From positions 1 through 64,000 of the forward strand of contig JAZNFO010000004.1 of assembly GCA_045575975.1 (NCBI GenBank): 64,000 nucleotides of DNA. Direction: 5' to 3'. Origin of the DNA: RGIG8709 sp045575975 (lineage in GTDB: Bacteria; Bacillota; Clostridia; Monoglobales; Monoglobaceae). Position numbers and translations under genes: made by a program. Of the stretch, positions 45,360 to 52,928 are shown in pieces (position 1 is the first letter of the stretch; each line of letters begins with the position of its first letter). The notes beneath the pieces were generated by a model. That model saw nothing but the letters and a program-made list of their open reading frames with translations, was not told the DNA's origin and searched no databases.

Positions 45360-46070
45360 TTAGTCTATAATCCATTCCTTAATTCCCGTTTGAATGGCGT
45401 GCATCATACGAGTTTTAAAGTGATGGTCTTTTGCATTTTTTTCATTAATAAAGTCTTTCATTTCCTGACGCATGGAGACACCATCCATAGGGCAGGGATT
45501 TTTTGCAACAGGAAGATTTGTTCTGTTTGCATATCCCTTTATATCCCCCTCCTGAGTGTAAATGAAAGGTCTGATAACATAAACATCTTTTCTTGAAAGA
45601 TAGGTAACAGGCGAGAAACAGGAAATTCTTCCTTCAAAGAAAAGGGAAAGAAAAAATGTTTCAATAACATCTTCGTTGTGATGTCCGAGAGCAACCTTGT
45701 TACATCCGTGTTCAACCGCTAAATCATTAAGAGCGCCTCTTCGCATTTTGGAACAAAGGGAGCAGGGGCGGTTTTCCTTTCTCACATCAAAAATAACCTC
45801 TGCAATATTTGTTTTTTTGCGGATGTATTTAACTCCAAGCTTTTCGCAGAACTTTTCAACCTCCGAATAGTCGGAGTCCTCAAATCCCATATCAACAGTA
45901 ATTCCCATAACCTCAAAAGGGACATCCGAAAATTTTTTAAGACTGCAAAGCGCCGCAAGAAGACAAAGACTGTCTTTTCCGCCTGAAACACCCACGGCAA
46001 TCTTGTCGCCGGGGGAAATCATATTATAATCCTGAATTGCTCTTCTCATAGAGCTTAAAATTTTTCTCAT
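45360..46070 (-). CDS. TtcA-like tRNA thiolation PP-loop protein
   Basis: 236 residues with the PP-loop SGGKDS (29-34), the cysteine pair C103/C106 (RPCSLCSKMRRG) and a later Cys in KNPCPMDG. This pattern fits [4Fe-4S] tRNA-thiolating enzymes of the TtcA type, which make 2-thiocytidine at position 32. Also consistent is GHHNEDVIETFFLSL. It begins 2 bases downstream of rdgB and is probably cotranscribed with it. Confidence 0.87.
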   Translation of the reverse strand: MRKILSSMRRAIQDYNMISPGDKIAVGVSGGKDSLCLLAALCSLKKFSDVPFEVMGITVDMGFEDSDYSEVEKFCEKLGVKYIRKKTNIAEVIFDVRKENRPCSLCSKMRRGALNDLAVEHGCNKVALGHHNEDVIETFFLSLFFEGRISCFSPVTYLSRKDVYVIRPFIYTQEGDIKGYANRTNLPVAKNPCPMDGVSMRQEMKDFINEKNAKDHHFKTRMMHAIQTGIKEWIID

Positions 46071-46072
46071 AA

Positions 46073-46648
46073 CTAAAAGCTTTCCTTAAATAATTGAAGT
46101 GCACGGGAGCGGTGGCTGATAGAATTTTTTTCATCTGCCGAAACCTCTGCAAGCGATTTTTTAAAAACGGGTGTGTAGAATATGGGGTCATAGCCAAACC
46201 CACCTTCTCCTGCCTTTTCAAATAAAACTCTGCCCTGGCATCTTCCCTCAAAGGTGAGAGTTTCCTGCCCCGGTGTGGCAAAAGCAATGCAGCAGATAAA
46301 CTGTGCTCCTCTTTCTTCTTCGGGAACACCAGAAAGCGCAGATAAAAGCTTTTTGATGTTTTCATCATCGGTTGCATCCTCTCCTGCATAGCGTGCAGTG
46401 TAAACTCCGGGAGCACCGCCAAGTGCATCAACTGAAAGTCCGCTGTCATCTGCAATTGTGGGGAGATTAGTTGCTTTCATAACGGTTTCTGCCTTTTTGA
46501 TTGCATTTTCACGGAAGGTGGAGCCGTCTTCAATAACCTCGCCCTCAAATCCTGCTTCGCTCTGAGTTATAATTTCAAAGCTATCGCCGAGAATTTTCTT
46601 TATTTCCAAAGCCTTGTGTTTGTTCTGGCTGGCAAGTACAAATTTCAT
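46073..46648 (-). CDS. rdgB: XTP/dITP diphosphatase (RdgB/HAM1)
   Basis: Hydrolyses non-canonical purine triphosphates to keep inosine and xanthine out of nucleic acids. The 191 residues from ATG 46648 (MKFVLASQNKHKALEI) carry TIADDSGLSVDALGGAPGVYTARYAG, and GGFGYDPIFYTP, both diagnostic. The end SHRSRALQLF is also typical. GGAG lies 11 bases before the ATG. It appears to lead the rdgB, ttcA-like, permease set. Confidence 0.94.
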   Translation of the reverse strand: MKFVLASQNKHKALEIKKILGDSFEIITQSEAGFEGEVIEDGSTFRENAIKKAETVMKATNLPTIADDSGLSVDALGGAPGVYTARYAGEDATDDENIKKLLSALSGVPEEERGAQFICCIAFATPGQETLTFEGRCQGRVLFEKAGEGGFGYDPIFYTPVFKKSLAEVSADEKNSISHRSRALQLFKESF

Positions 46649-46899
46649 AGCATACAAATCTCCATTCCGCCGCCATACATCGGCATAATTATAAATTAAA
46701 AATTTCTCTTATCCGTATGGCAAGGAATGATAAGAGATTTTTTCGCCCATGTGCATTTCTGAGCGAATGCGAAGAAAATTTTGCACGGGCAATCAAATCC
46801 GCCGGAGGCAATAACGGAAAAGGAACTTTTGCGTTATACCTCATAGTACATATTTTAATCTATTCTATCACAAAAAAATTTTTTTGTAAATATTTATGG
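46649..46899. other. Non-coding gap with hairpin and GC-richer patch
   Basis: No convincing gene. TCTCTTATC (46705-46713) pairs with GATAAGAGA (46729-46737), followed on the plus strand by TTTTTT, so it could act as a terminator. A GC-richer patch (about 46741-46840) includes a loose inverted repeat, GCCCATGTGCA with TTGCACGGGC. The rest to 46899 is AT-rich and leads into the promoter of the next gene. Confidence 0.5.
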
Positions 46900-46928
46900 T
46901 TGCAAAATTTTGGGAACTGTGCTACAAT
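46900..46928 (+). promoter_or_regulatory. Promoter of the amino-acid ABC operon
   Basis: TTGCAA (46900-46905), 17 bases, TACAAT (46923-46928) with TGc directly before the -10 box. Confidence 0.78.
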
Positions 46929-46974
46929 GTGTTTGATATTTTTATTTTTTTTATAATAAGGAGTGTTTTTTAGG

Positions 46975-47748
46975 ATGAAAAAATTAGTTGCTTTATTTTT
47001 AGTAGCTGTTATGTGTTTAACATTCGCAGCTTGCGGAAACAAAACAGTAACAGACACAGAAAAGCTTGCAGAAAGCGGTAAAATGGTTATCGGTTACACA
47101 ATTTATGAACCAATGAACTATATGGAAGACGGCAAGCTCACAGGCTTTGACACAGAATTTGCAGAAGCAGTTTGCAAAAAGCTTGGAGTTGAACCTGAAT
47201 TTGTTGAAATCAACTGGGACACAAAATTTGTAACACTTGATTCAGGCAAAATTGATTGTATCTGGAATGGTATGACAATTTCTGATGAAGTTAAAGAAAA
47301 CTGCAGTGTTTCAAAAGCATATGTAAAGAATGCACAGGTTGTTGTTATGAAAAAAGACAAAATCGAAGCATATAAAGATGTTGAAAGCTTAAAAGGCTTA
47401 AAGTTCACAGCTGAGGCAGGTTCTGCAGGTGAAGCGGCAATCAAGGACAATGGTCTTGACGGAGAATATCTTCCGGTTGCAGCACAGACAGATGCACTTC
47501 TTGCAGTTCTTGGCGGACAGGCAGATGCTTGCGTTATTGATATAACAATGGCAAAATCTATGACAGCAGAAGGAACAAGCTATGCTGACCTTTCATATTC
47601 ACTTGAGCTAACAGCTGAAGAATACGGAATCGGTTTCAGAAAAGCTTCTGAACTCACAGAAAAAGTTGATGCAATAATTGATGAGCTAAAAGCAGACGGA
47701 ACACTTGACGGTCTTGCTGAGAAATATGAGCTTAACCTTGCTCTATAA
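46975..47748 (+). CDS. Polar amino-acid ABC substrate-binding lipoprotein
   Basis: 257 residues starting MKKLVALFLVAVMCLTFAAC, a lipoprotein signal with the lipobox Cys after FAA. The mature part is a family 3 solute-binding protein (MVIGYTIYEPMNYM, LTGFDTEFAEAVCKKLGV, DCIWNGMTISDE). Start at ATG 46975 follows AAGGAG. It delivers an amino acid, possibly cystine, glutamine or a basic residue, to the permease encoded next; the ligand cannot be assigned by eye. Confidence 0.93.
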   Translation: MKKLVALFLVAVMCLTFAACGNKTVTDTEKLAESGKMVIGYTIYEPMNYMEDGKLTGFDTEFAEAVCKKLGVEPEFVEINWDTKFVTLDSGKIDCIWNGMTISDEVKENCSVSKAYVKNAQVVVMKKDKIEAYKDVESLKGLKFTAEAGSAGEAAIKDNGLDGEYLPVAAQTDALLAVLGGQADACVIDITMAKSMTAEGTSYADLSYSLELTAEEYGIGFRKASELTEKVDAIIDELKADGTLDGLAEKYELNLAL

Positions 47749-47782
47749 TTTTTGTTATATATTATAATAGGAAAGTAAAAAA

Positions 47783-48427
47783 ATGCAGATGTTTATAACG
47801 GTTACTTTAAGTCTTCTTGAAGGACTGGTAACAACCCTCAGAATTTTCGGGCTGACTCTTCTTATGGCAATACCTCTGGGACTTATTATATCCTTTGGTT
47901 CAATGAGCAAGTTTGCCGTAATCAAATGGCCCATAAAAGTTTTAATATGGATAATAAGAGGAACCCCCCTTATGCTTCAGCTTATAGTTTTCGGTTTCGG
48001 ACCGGGACTTCTTGGCATAGACGGAATGGATACCTTTGTGGCGGTTATGATAGCCTTTGTGCTAAATTATTCCTGCTATTTTTCAGAGATATTCCGTGGA
48101 GGTATAGAGGGCATTCCAAAAGGTCAGTATGAGGCGGGAACAGTTCTTGGACTCACCAAAACACAGATATTCTTCAAAATTATTCTTATGCAGGTTGTAA
48201 AACGCATAATTCCGCCAATGAGCAACGAATTTTTAACATTGGTTAAGGATACGGCTCTTGCGAATACCATAATGATATATGAAATAACATGGAATGCAAA
48301 GCGCTTTATGAACAGTGCCCATATTTTGTGGCCGCTATTCTATTCGGGTGTGTTTTATCTTGCAATCTGCGGAATTCTGACGCTTTTATTCGGTTACATA
48401 GAGAAAAAACTGGACTATTACAGATAG
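47783..48427 (+). CDS. Polar amino-acid ABC permease
   Basis: 214-residue HisM/GlnP-type membrane subunit. The N-terminal LLEGLVTTLRIFGLTLLMAIPLGLI and RGTPLMLQLIVFGFG are typical, as is the ATPase-docking EAA loop (GQYEAGTVLGLTKTQIFFKI). The first ATG 47783 follows AGGAAAG. It likely works as a homodimer since only one permease gene is present. Confidence 0.93.
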   Translation: MQMFITVTLSLLEGLVTTLRIFGLTLLMAIPLGLIISFGSMSKFAVIKWPIKVLIWIIRGTPLMLQLIVFGFGPGLLGIDGMDTFVAVMIAFVLNYSCYFSEIFRGGIEGIPKGQYEAGTVLGLTKTQIFFKIILMQVVKRIIPPMSNEFLTLVKDTALANTIMIYEITWNAKRFMNSAHILWPLFYSGVFYLAICGILTLLFGYIEKKLDYYR

Positions 48428-48436
48428 GGGTAGCAT

Positions 48437-49222
48437 ATGAAAATTCTTGAAATAAAAAATTTGCATAAAAGCTTTGGAAAAACCCATGTTTTAAAGGGTG
48501 TTGATTTCTCTATGGAAGAGGGAGAGGTTTTGTCTGTAATCGGTTCATCGGGAAGCGGCAAAACCACTCTTTTAAGATGTATAAACTTTCTGGAGACGGC
48601 AGATAAAGGGCAGATTTTGCTTGACGGAAATGTGATTTTTGACGGAGAGCATGAAAAAAAGCTCACCGCAGAGGAAATAAGAAAAAGACAGCTTAATTTC
48701 GGGCTTGTTTTTCAGGATTTCAATCTTTTTCCGCAGTACAGTGTCCTTGATAATGTCACCCTTGCACCCAAGCTCCTTGCGAAAGGCAGAGAGGAATATA
48801 AGCAGAATAAGAAGGAAATTTTTGCAGAAATTGAAGAAAATGCAAAAAATATTCTGGATAGTGTTGGGCTTTCCGATAAGCTTTCAAATTATCCCTGCGA
48901 GCTTTCGGGCGGACAGAAACAAAGGGTTTCTATTGCAAGAGCTCTTGCGCTTAAGCCGAGAATTCTGTTTTTTGACGAGCCGACATCGGCACTTGATCCT
49001 GAACTTACAGGAGAAATTCTAAAGGTTATGCGTGAGCTTGCAAAAGAACATATGACAATGGTTATCGTAACTCACGAAATAAACTTTGCATACAATGTCA
49101 GCGATAAAATCATATTTATGGCAGACGGAAAAGTTGAGGAGGCAGGAACTCCTGATGAAGTTATTTTAAATCCTCAAAGTGAAAGAACGAAGATATTTTT
49201 GCAAAAACTAAACGATAAATAG
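48437..49222 (+). CDS. Polar amino-acid ABC ATPase
   Basis: 261 residues. Walker A GSSGSGKTTLLR, Q-loop LVFQDFNLFPQYSVLDNV, signature LSGGQKQRVSIARALA, Walker B ILFFDEPTSALDPE and switch VTHE are all intact. It completes the three-gene importer. No clear terminator follows; the gap to gap (132 bases) holds a promoter. Confidence 0.95.
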   Translation: MKILEIKNLHKSFGKTHVLKGVDFSMEEGEVLSVIGSSGSGKTTLLRCINFLETADKGQILLDGNVIFDGEHEKKLTAEEIRKRQLNFGLVFQDFNLFPQYSVLDNVTLAPKLLAKGREEYKQNKKEIFAEIEENAKNILDSVGLSDKLSNYPCELSGGQKQRVSIARALALKPRILFFDEPTSALDPELTGEILKVMRELAKEHMTMVIVTHEINFAYNVSDKIIFMADGKVEEAGTPDEVILNPQSERTKIFLQKLNDK

Positions 49223-49273
49223 TGCCATCGGAGTGCGAAAAAGTTAAATATTTAACAAAAATTCAAAAAACTC

Positions 49274-49302
49274 TTGTATAATTTACTGAAATGTTGTAAA
49301 AT
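49274..49302 (+). promoter_or_regulatory. Likely promoter of gap
   Basis: TTGTAT (49274-49279), 17 bases, TAAAAT (49297-49302). A TATAAT at 49310-49315 is an alternative -10 box but lacks a good -35. Confidence 0.55.
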
Positions 49303-49354
49303 ATGGAAGTATAATAATTATATAAAAAAGAAAAAACCTTGGAGGTAAAAATTT

Positions 49355-50389
49355 ATGTCAGTTAAAGTTGCTATTAACGGATTTGGTCGTATCGGGCGTC
49401 TTGCATTCAGACAGATGTTCGGTGCAGAAGGTTATGAAGTTGTTGCTATCAACGATTTAACAAAACCTTCAATGCTTGCTGGTCTTTTAAAATATGATAC
49501 AGCACAGGGCGGATACTGTGGAAAAATCGGTGAAAATCTTCACACTGTTGAAGCAGATGATGAAGCTGGAACTATCACAGTTGACGGCAAAACTCTTAAA
49601 ATATATGCAGAAGCAAAGGCTGCTGATCTTCCTTGGGGAGAAATCGGCGTAGATGTTGTGCTTGAATGTACAGGCTTCTACTGTTCAAAAGAAAAGAGCC
49701 AGGCTCACATTGATGCCGGCGCTAAGAAAGTTGTTATCTCTGCTCCTGCAGGAAACGACTTAAAGACAATTGTTTACAGTGTTAACGAAGACACATTAAC
49801 AGCTGATGACACAATCATTTCAGCTGCATCTTGCACAACAAACTGTCTTGCTCCTATGGCAAAAGCTCTTAATGATTATGCACCGATTCAGTCAGGTATT
49901 ATGTCAACAATCCACGCTTACACAGGCGATCAGATGATTCTTGACGGTCCTCACAGAAAAGGCGATATGAGAAGAGCAAGAGCAGGTGCTGCAAATATCG
50001 TTCCAAACTCAACAGGTGCTGCAAAAGCTATCGGTCTTGTTATTCCTGTGCTCAACGGAAAGCTTATCGGTTCTGCACAGAGAGTTCCTGTTCCAACAGG
50101 TTCAACAACTATCTTAACAGCAGTTGTTAAAGGCAAGGATGTAACAATCGAAGGAATCAATGCTGCTATGAAAGCTGCAGCATCTGAATCATTCGGCTAC
50201 AACACAGATCCAATTGTATCATCAGATGTTATCGGTATGAAATACGGTTCATTATTTGATGCAACTCAGACAATGGTTTGCAAAATTGCTGAAGATTTAT
50301 ATGAAGTTCAGGTTGTTTCTTGGTATGATAATGAAAATTCATACACAAGCCAGATGGTTAGAACTATCAAATATTTCGCAGAAATTTAA
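49355..50389 (+). CDS. gap: Glyceraldehyde-3-phosphate dehydrogenase
   Basis: Glycolytic enzyme converting GAP, NAD+ and phosphate to 1,3-bisphosphoglycerate. The 344 residues carry the NAD motif INGFGRIGRLAFRQ, the catalytic-cysteine loop SAASCTTNCLAP, the phosphate-site segment RRARAGAANIVPNSTGAAKAIG and the C-terminal VSWYDNENSYTSQMVR. GGAGGT precedes the ATG. Codon choice is strongly biased, as expected for high expression. pgk and tpi are not next to it. Confidence 0.97.
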   Translation: MSVKVAINGFGRIGRLAFRQMFGAEGYEVVAINDLTKPSMLAGLLKYDTAQGGYCGKIGENLHTVEADDEAGTITVDGKTLKIYAEAKAADLPWGEIGVDVVLECTGFYCSKEKSQAHIDAGAKKVVISAPAGNDLKTIVYSVNEDTLTADDTIISAASCTTNCLAPMAKALNDYAPIQSGIMSTIHAYTGDQMILDGPHRKGDMRRARAGAANIVPNSTGAAKAIGLVIPVLNGKLIGSAQRVPVPTGSTTILTAVVKGKDVTIEGINAAMKAAASESFGYNTDPIVSSDVIGMKYGSLFDATQTMVCKIAEDLYEVQVVSWYDNENSYTSQMVRTIKYFAEI

Positions 50390-50412
50390 GAAAAACTTAA
50401 TCATTTTGTAAC

Positions 50413-50441
50413 AAAAAGACGGTGTTTTCACCGTCTTTTTT
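50413..50441 (+). terminator. Terminator of gap
   Basis: AAAAAGACGGTG pairs with CACCGTCTTTTT around a short loop, followed by TTGTTG. Confidence 0.9.
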
Positions 50442-50695
50442 GTTGTTTATCACCGCGTTTTTTCACTTTTTCCCTCCCTTTTTTAAACTCAAAAAATTCA
50501 CTTTTTAGCCCCCTTTTTTTTTAATAAAAGCAGTAGAAAAAGTGTCGAAATAATCGGAAAATTGCATAAAGTGTAATGCCCTGAAACCCGCTTACGGTAA
50601 GGGTTTCAGGGGTGTGGAGAAAATAGTGTACGAATTAAACAAAAATGGGGGCGATTTTTTGTGGGTTTTAACACCTAAGATTTTCCTTAAAATCG
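50442..50695. other. Long AT-rich intergenic region with a strong hairpin
   Basis: No gene seen. The notable element is CCCTGAAACCC (50579-50589) and its perfect complement GGGTTTCAGGG (50601-50611) around an 11-base loop, with no T-run after it. It could be part of a small RNA, a protein-binding site or a short repeat. Confidence 0.55.
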
Positions 50696-50724
50696 TTGAC
50701 AAAAGCCTGGATTCGTATTATAAT
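50696..50724 (+). promoter_or_regulatory. Full-consensus promoter of the secreted-protein operon
   Basis: TTGACA (50696-50701), 17 bases, TATAAT (50719-50724). It predicts a transcript starting near 50731 with about 130 bases before the first long gene. Confidence 0.92.
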
Positions 50725-50750
50725 AGGTTTAAAGTTCAAGGTGAATGAGT

Positions 50751-50825
50751 ATGGAAAGTGGTGTCTCTACACGGTATTGCAATTGGAAAGACTTTCGGTA
50801 TCTTGTTTGCAAAACACTATTTTAA
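50751..50825 (+). CDS. Candidate 24-residue leader peptide
   Basis: Short frame starting at ATG 50751 and ending with TAA at 50823-50825. AAGGTG at 50738-50743 is well spaced before it, and it lies fully inside the predicted 5' leader of the dockerin gene. The peptide begins MESGVSTRYCNWKDF and has two Cys, two Arg-Tyr pairs and a Trp. It may be a translated leader that controls the operon, a small secreted or signalling peptide, or chance. A hairpin (CCGC-AAAAA-GCGG) sits between its stop and the next ribosome site. Confidence 0.45.
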   Translation: MESGVSTRYCNWKDFRYLVCKTLF

Positions 50826-50862
50826 ATGCCGCAAAAAGCGGTAAATATTTAAGGAGGTTATT

Positions 50863-51777
50863 ATGAATAACAAACTATTCAAAACTGCTGTTGTACTTGT
50901 TACAATTGTTGTTGTGCTTTGTTCATTCGCATCTGCGGCTACAATTAATTCTCTTAGTTGCTCAGAAACTAAGGATAGCATTAGCATGGGAGTTGATTTT
51001 GCTGATGATGCAACCAAAGGCATGTATATTGCATATGCTGCTCAAAAGGTTGGAGCAGGCACAGAAGGTGCTGAAATTGTTGATGGCGAAAGTTTCTTGC
51101 TTGGACCGATTGTTACTGTATTCCAGGCTGAAGGTGAGTTTTTGACGATGACAACACATGGCGAAGCAATTGATCCGGAACTTGTTACTGAAGAATATGA
51201 TCATATCGTTCTTAAAGCCGGTGATAATGGTGCTGAATCAACAACAGCTGATGCTGAAGCTGCTGAAATTCCAGTGCCAGCAACAAAGCATACTATTACA
51301 GTTATCAATGGCGAAGAGACAGTAGCTCTTGATGTTGCTAACGATGGTACAGTTACAGTTCCTGATACATTAGTATTTAACAAAGAATCAGAAGCTGAAC
51401 TCGTATTCACCCTTTATTCATTTGTTGTATCCGATGAAGAAGATGCTGATGAGTATGTGATTACTGATGGAAAAGCAACTGTTCCGGTTGATGCAACAGT
51501 TTATGCTAAGTACCAGACAGCATATAAAATTGGTGATGTTGATAAAGATGAAGAAATTACTTTATCTGACTACGGTGCTGTAAAGCGTGTAGCAACTGGC
51601 AAATCCGACAGAGTTGGTGTGTCTAAAGAAGTTGTAACAGGTTCTGGCGTATTGGTTGGTGATGTTGATTTCGACGGAGAAATTACTTTATCTGACTACG
51701 GTGCTGTAAAGCGTGTAGCAACTGGCAAATCCGACAGAGTTGGTGTAAACAATATAAGAACCTATATAAATAAGTAA
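50863..51777 (+). CDS. Secreted protein with two dockerin-type calcium loops
   Basis: 304 residues. A signal peptide (about 1-25, LCSFASA) leads a secreted region without a family I recognise, then an acidic Thr/Ala linker (about 124-140) and a beta domain (about 142-220). At 225-296 are two dockerin type I-like repeats: D225, D227, D229, D236 and D267, D269, D271, D278 fill the calcium-loop positions, each followed by YGAVKRVATG. Dockerins bind cohesins on scaffold or surface proteins. AAGGAGG lies upstream; the two repeats share 68 identical bases. Confidence 0.85.
   Translation: MNNKLFKTAVVLVTIVVVLCSFASAATINSLSCSETKDSISMGVDFADDATKGMYIAYAAQKVGAGTEGAEIVDGESFLLGPIVTVFQAEGEFLTMTTHGEAIDPELVTEEYDHIVLKAGDNGAESTTADAEAAEIPVPATKHTITVINGEETVALDVANDGTVTVPDTLVFNKESEAELVFTLYSFVVSDEEDADEYVITDGKATVPVDATVYAKYQTAYKIGDVDKDEEITLSDYGAVKRVATGKSDRVGVSKEVVTGSGVLVGDVDFDGEITLSDYGAVKRVATGKSDRVGVNNIRTYINK
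51553..51620 (+). repeat. 68-bp direct repeat, copy 1 (dockerin)
   Basis: Base-for-base identical to 51679-51746, starting gaaattactttatctgac. It encodes the second half of the first calcium loop and the following helix. Confidence 0.95.
51679..51746 (+). repeat. 68-bp direct repeat, copy 2 (dockerin)
   Basis: Second copy, offset by 126 bases (42 codons), in the same reading frame. Identity at synonymous sites suggests recent duplication or gene conversion. Confidence 0.95.
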
Positions 51778-51789
51778 GGAGATAATAAG

Positions 51790-52545
51790 ATGAAAAATAT
51801 TAAATTTATTTTAGTATTTGCTGTTGTAATCACAATGCTTTCTACCATGGCATTTGCAGCAAATGAAGGATTAAATATGGCATCTGAAATATCATACAGT
51901 GACACAATCACTTTTGATATTACAATGGCAGAAACAATTAATTTTGTTGGTGAAGGTTACCTTGGATTTAGATTCTATTATGATGCTAATGCATGGACAG
52001 TAACAGTTGACTCTGAAATATTAGACGAAATGGTTTCTAGATCAGGATATTATGATTGTCTAGCTGAGCCTGAAGATAGTGCTATCAACAAAGGCGATGT
52101 TATTTTATCAGTAACAGCTACTGTTAAAGATGAAGCAGCTGCTAAAAACTCAACTTTTGATATTAAGAAAATAGAAATTTGGGATGATGATGCTGATTAT
52201 GTTTATGAATCTGGAACATATGCAACTATGACAGTTAAAGAAGCTGCTGCTCCAGAACCAGAAAAACCAGAAAGTGTTGCTACAACATATAAATTAGGCA
52301 ACACAACATATACAGATGTTCCAAATGCACAGGTTACAAAGACTTTAACAAGCGGAACAATTTCTGGTAAAGTTATTGCTAACTACTGGAAAGATGGCGT
52401 AAAAGTACTTACTCCAGCAGAAATTCCATTTGAAAATATTACAATTGGTAAGTTTACAGGTGCTGGTGAAGTTACATTTGATGTAGCTATCATGGGTGTT
52501 CCTACAAATGTAATTATCACAGCTATTGATGTTGCATTAAACTAA
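51790..52545 (+). CDS. Secreted protein, possibly cohesin-like
   Basis: 251 residues with a signal peptide ending in TMAFA (about 23). Residues 30-150 form a beta-rich domain (FDITMAETINFVGEGYLGFRFYYD ... VILSVTATVKDEAA) whose layout recalls cohesin or related beta-sandwich modules, but I cannot confirm this. A Pro-Glu linker (AAPEPEKPES) leads to a second beta domain. There is no anchor motif or transmembrane tail. It is 12 bases downstream of the dockerin gene with AAGGAGAT before its ATG, so the two are co-expressed. Confidence 0.75.
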   Translation: MKNIKFILVFAVVITMLSTMAFAANEGLNMASEISYSDTITFDITMAETINFVGEGYLGFRFYYDANAWTVTVDSEILDEMVSRSGYYDCLAEPEDSAINKGDVILSVTATVKDEAAAKNSTFDIKKIEIWDDDADYVYESGTYATMTVKEAAAPEPEKPESVATTYKLGNTTYTDVPNAQVTKTLTSGTISGKVIANYWKDGVKVLTPAEIPFENITIGKFTGAGEVTFDVAIMGVPTNVIITAIDVALN

Positions 52546-52578
52546 TACGATTCAAAATTAAGAAAGGTGGATTTAAAA

Positions 52579-52749
52579 ATGAAAAAATATACACAGCCTC
52601 AGGTTGAAATTACTGCTTTTGATTTTGAAGATATCACAATGTCATCACTTGGTGCTAACGCAACTGACATAGATAAAGCTAATTTTGGTTATGCTATGCA
52701 GGAAAACGGCAATGGTTTTGCAGTTGATGGCGCAACTATTTCGTGGTAA
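52579..52749 (+). CDS. 56-residue peptide, unknown function
   Basis: Start ATG 52579 after AAAGGTGG (52563-52570). The peptide begins MKKYTQPQVEITAFDFEDI, a form I recall from many short Clostridial proteins of unknown function, and continues with a Gly/Asn/Ala-rich part ending in TISW. There is no signal peptide, no Cys and no transmembrane segment. It is the last gene before the operon terminator. It could be a modified-peptide precursor or a small structural protein; no maturation enzyme is adjacent. Confidence 0.7.
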   Translation: MKKYTQPQVEITAFDFEDITMSSLGANATDIDKANFGYAMQENGNGFAVDGATISW

Positions 52750-52780
52750 AAATCAAAATAGGTTTTTAAACTTACAAATT

Positions 52781-52809
52781 AAAAGACGAGTCTCCGGACT
52801 CGTCTTTTT
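52781..52809 (+). terminator. Terminator of the secreted-protein operon
   Basis: AAAAGACGAGTC (52781-52792) with GACTCGTCTTTT (52797-52808) around TCCG, followed by TTC. Confidence 0.92.
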
Positions 52810-52840
52810 CGTTTGCAAAAATTGTTTTATCGTTAATATC

Positions 52841-52908
52841 GTAGGGGAGGGCCTCTGCGCCCTCCCGTTTCTTCGCAAAACAAGGGCGGAAATAGACCCC
52901 GCCCTTAC
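52841..52908. repeat. Paired GC-rich palindromes (dispersed-repeat candidate)
   Basis: Two hairpins side by side in an AT-rich gap: GGGAGGGC/GCCCTCCC (52845-52852 and 52859-52866) and AAGGGCGG/CCGCCCTT (52882-52889 and 52899-52906). The style resembles short intergenic repeats found in gut Firmicutes; copy number cannot be judged from one window. Confidence 0.6.
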
Positions 52909-52928
52909 AAATGCATAATAATTTTTTA

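Noticed and set aside
46717..46956. 79-residue open frame upstream of the amino-acid ABC operon
   Set aside because: Low-complexity hydrophobic end, no ribosome site, runs through the promoter of the next gene and has no family resemblance.
50731..50862. Possible riboswitch (c-di-GMP type) in the dockerin leader
   Set aside because: I could not match the conserved core of any riboswitch class I know; a leader ORF explains the segment better.
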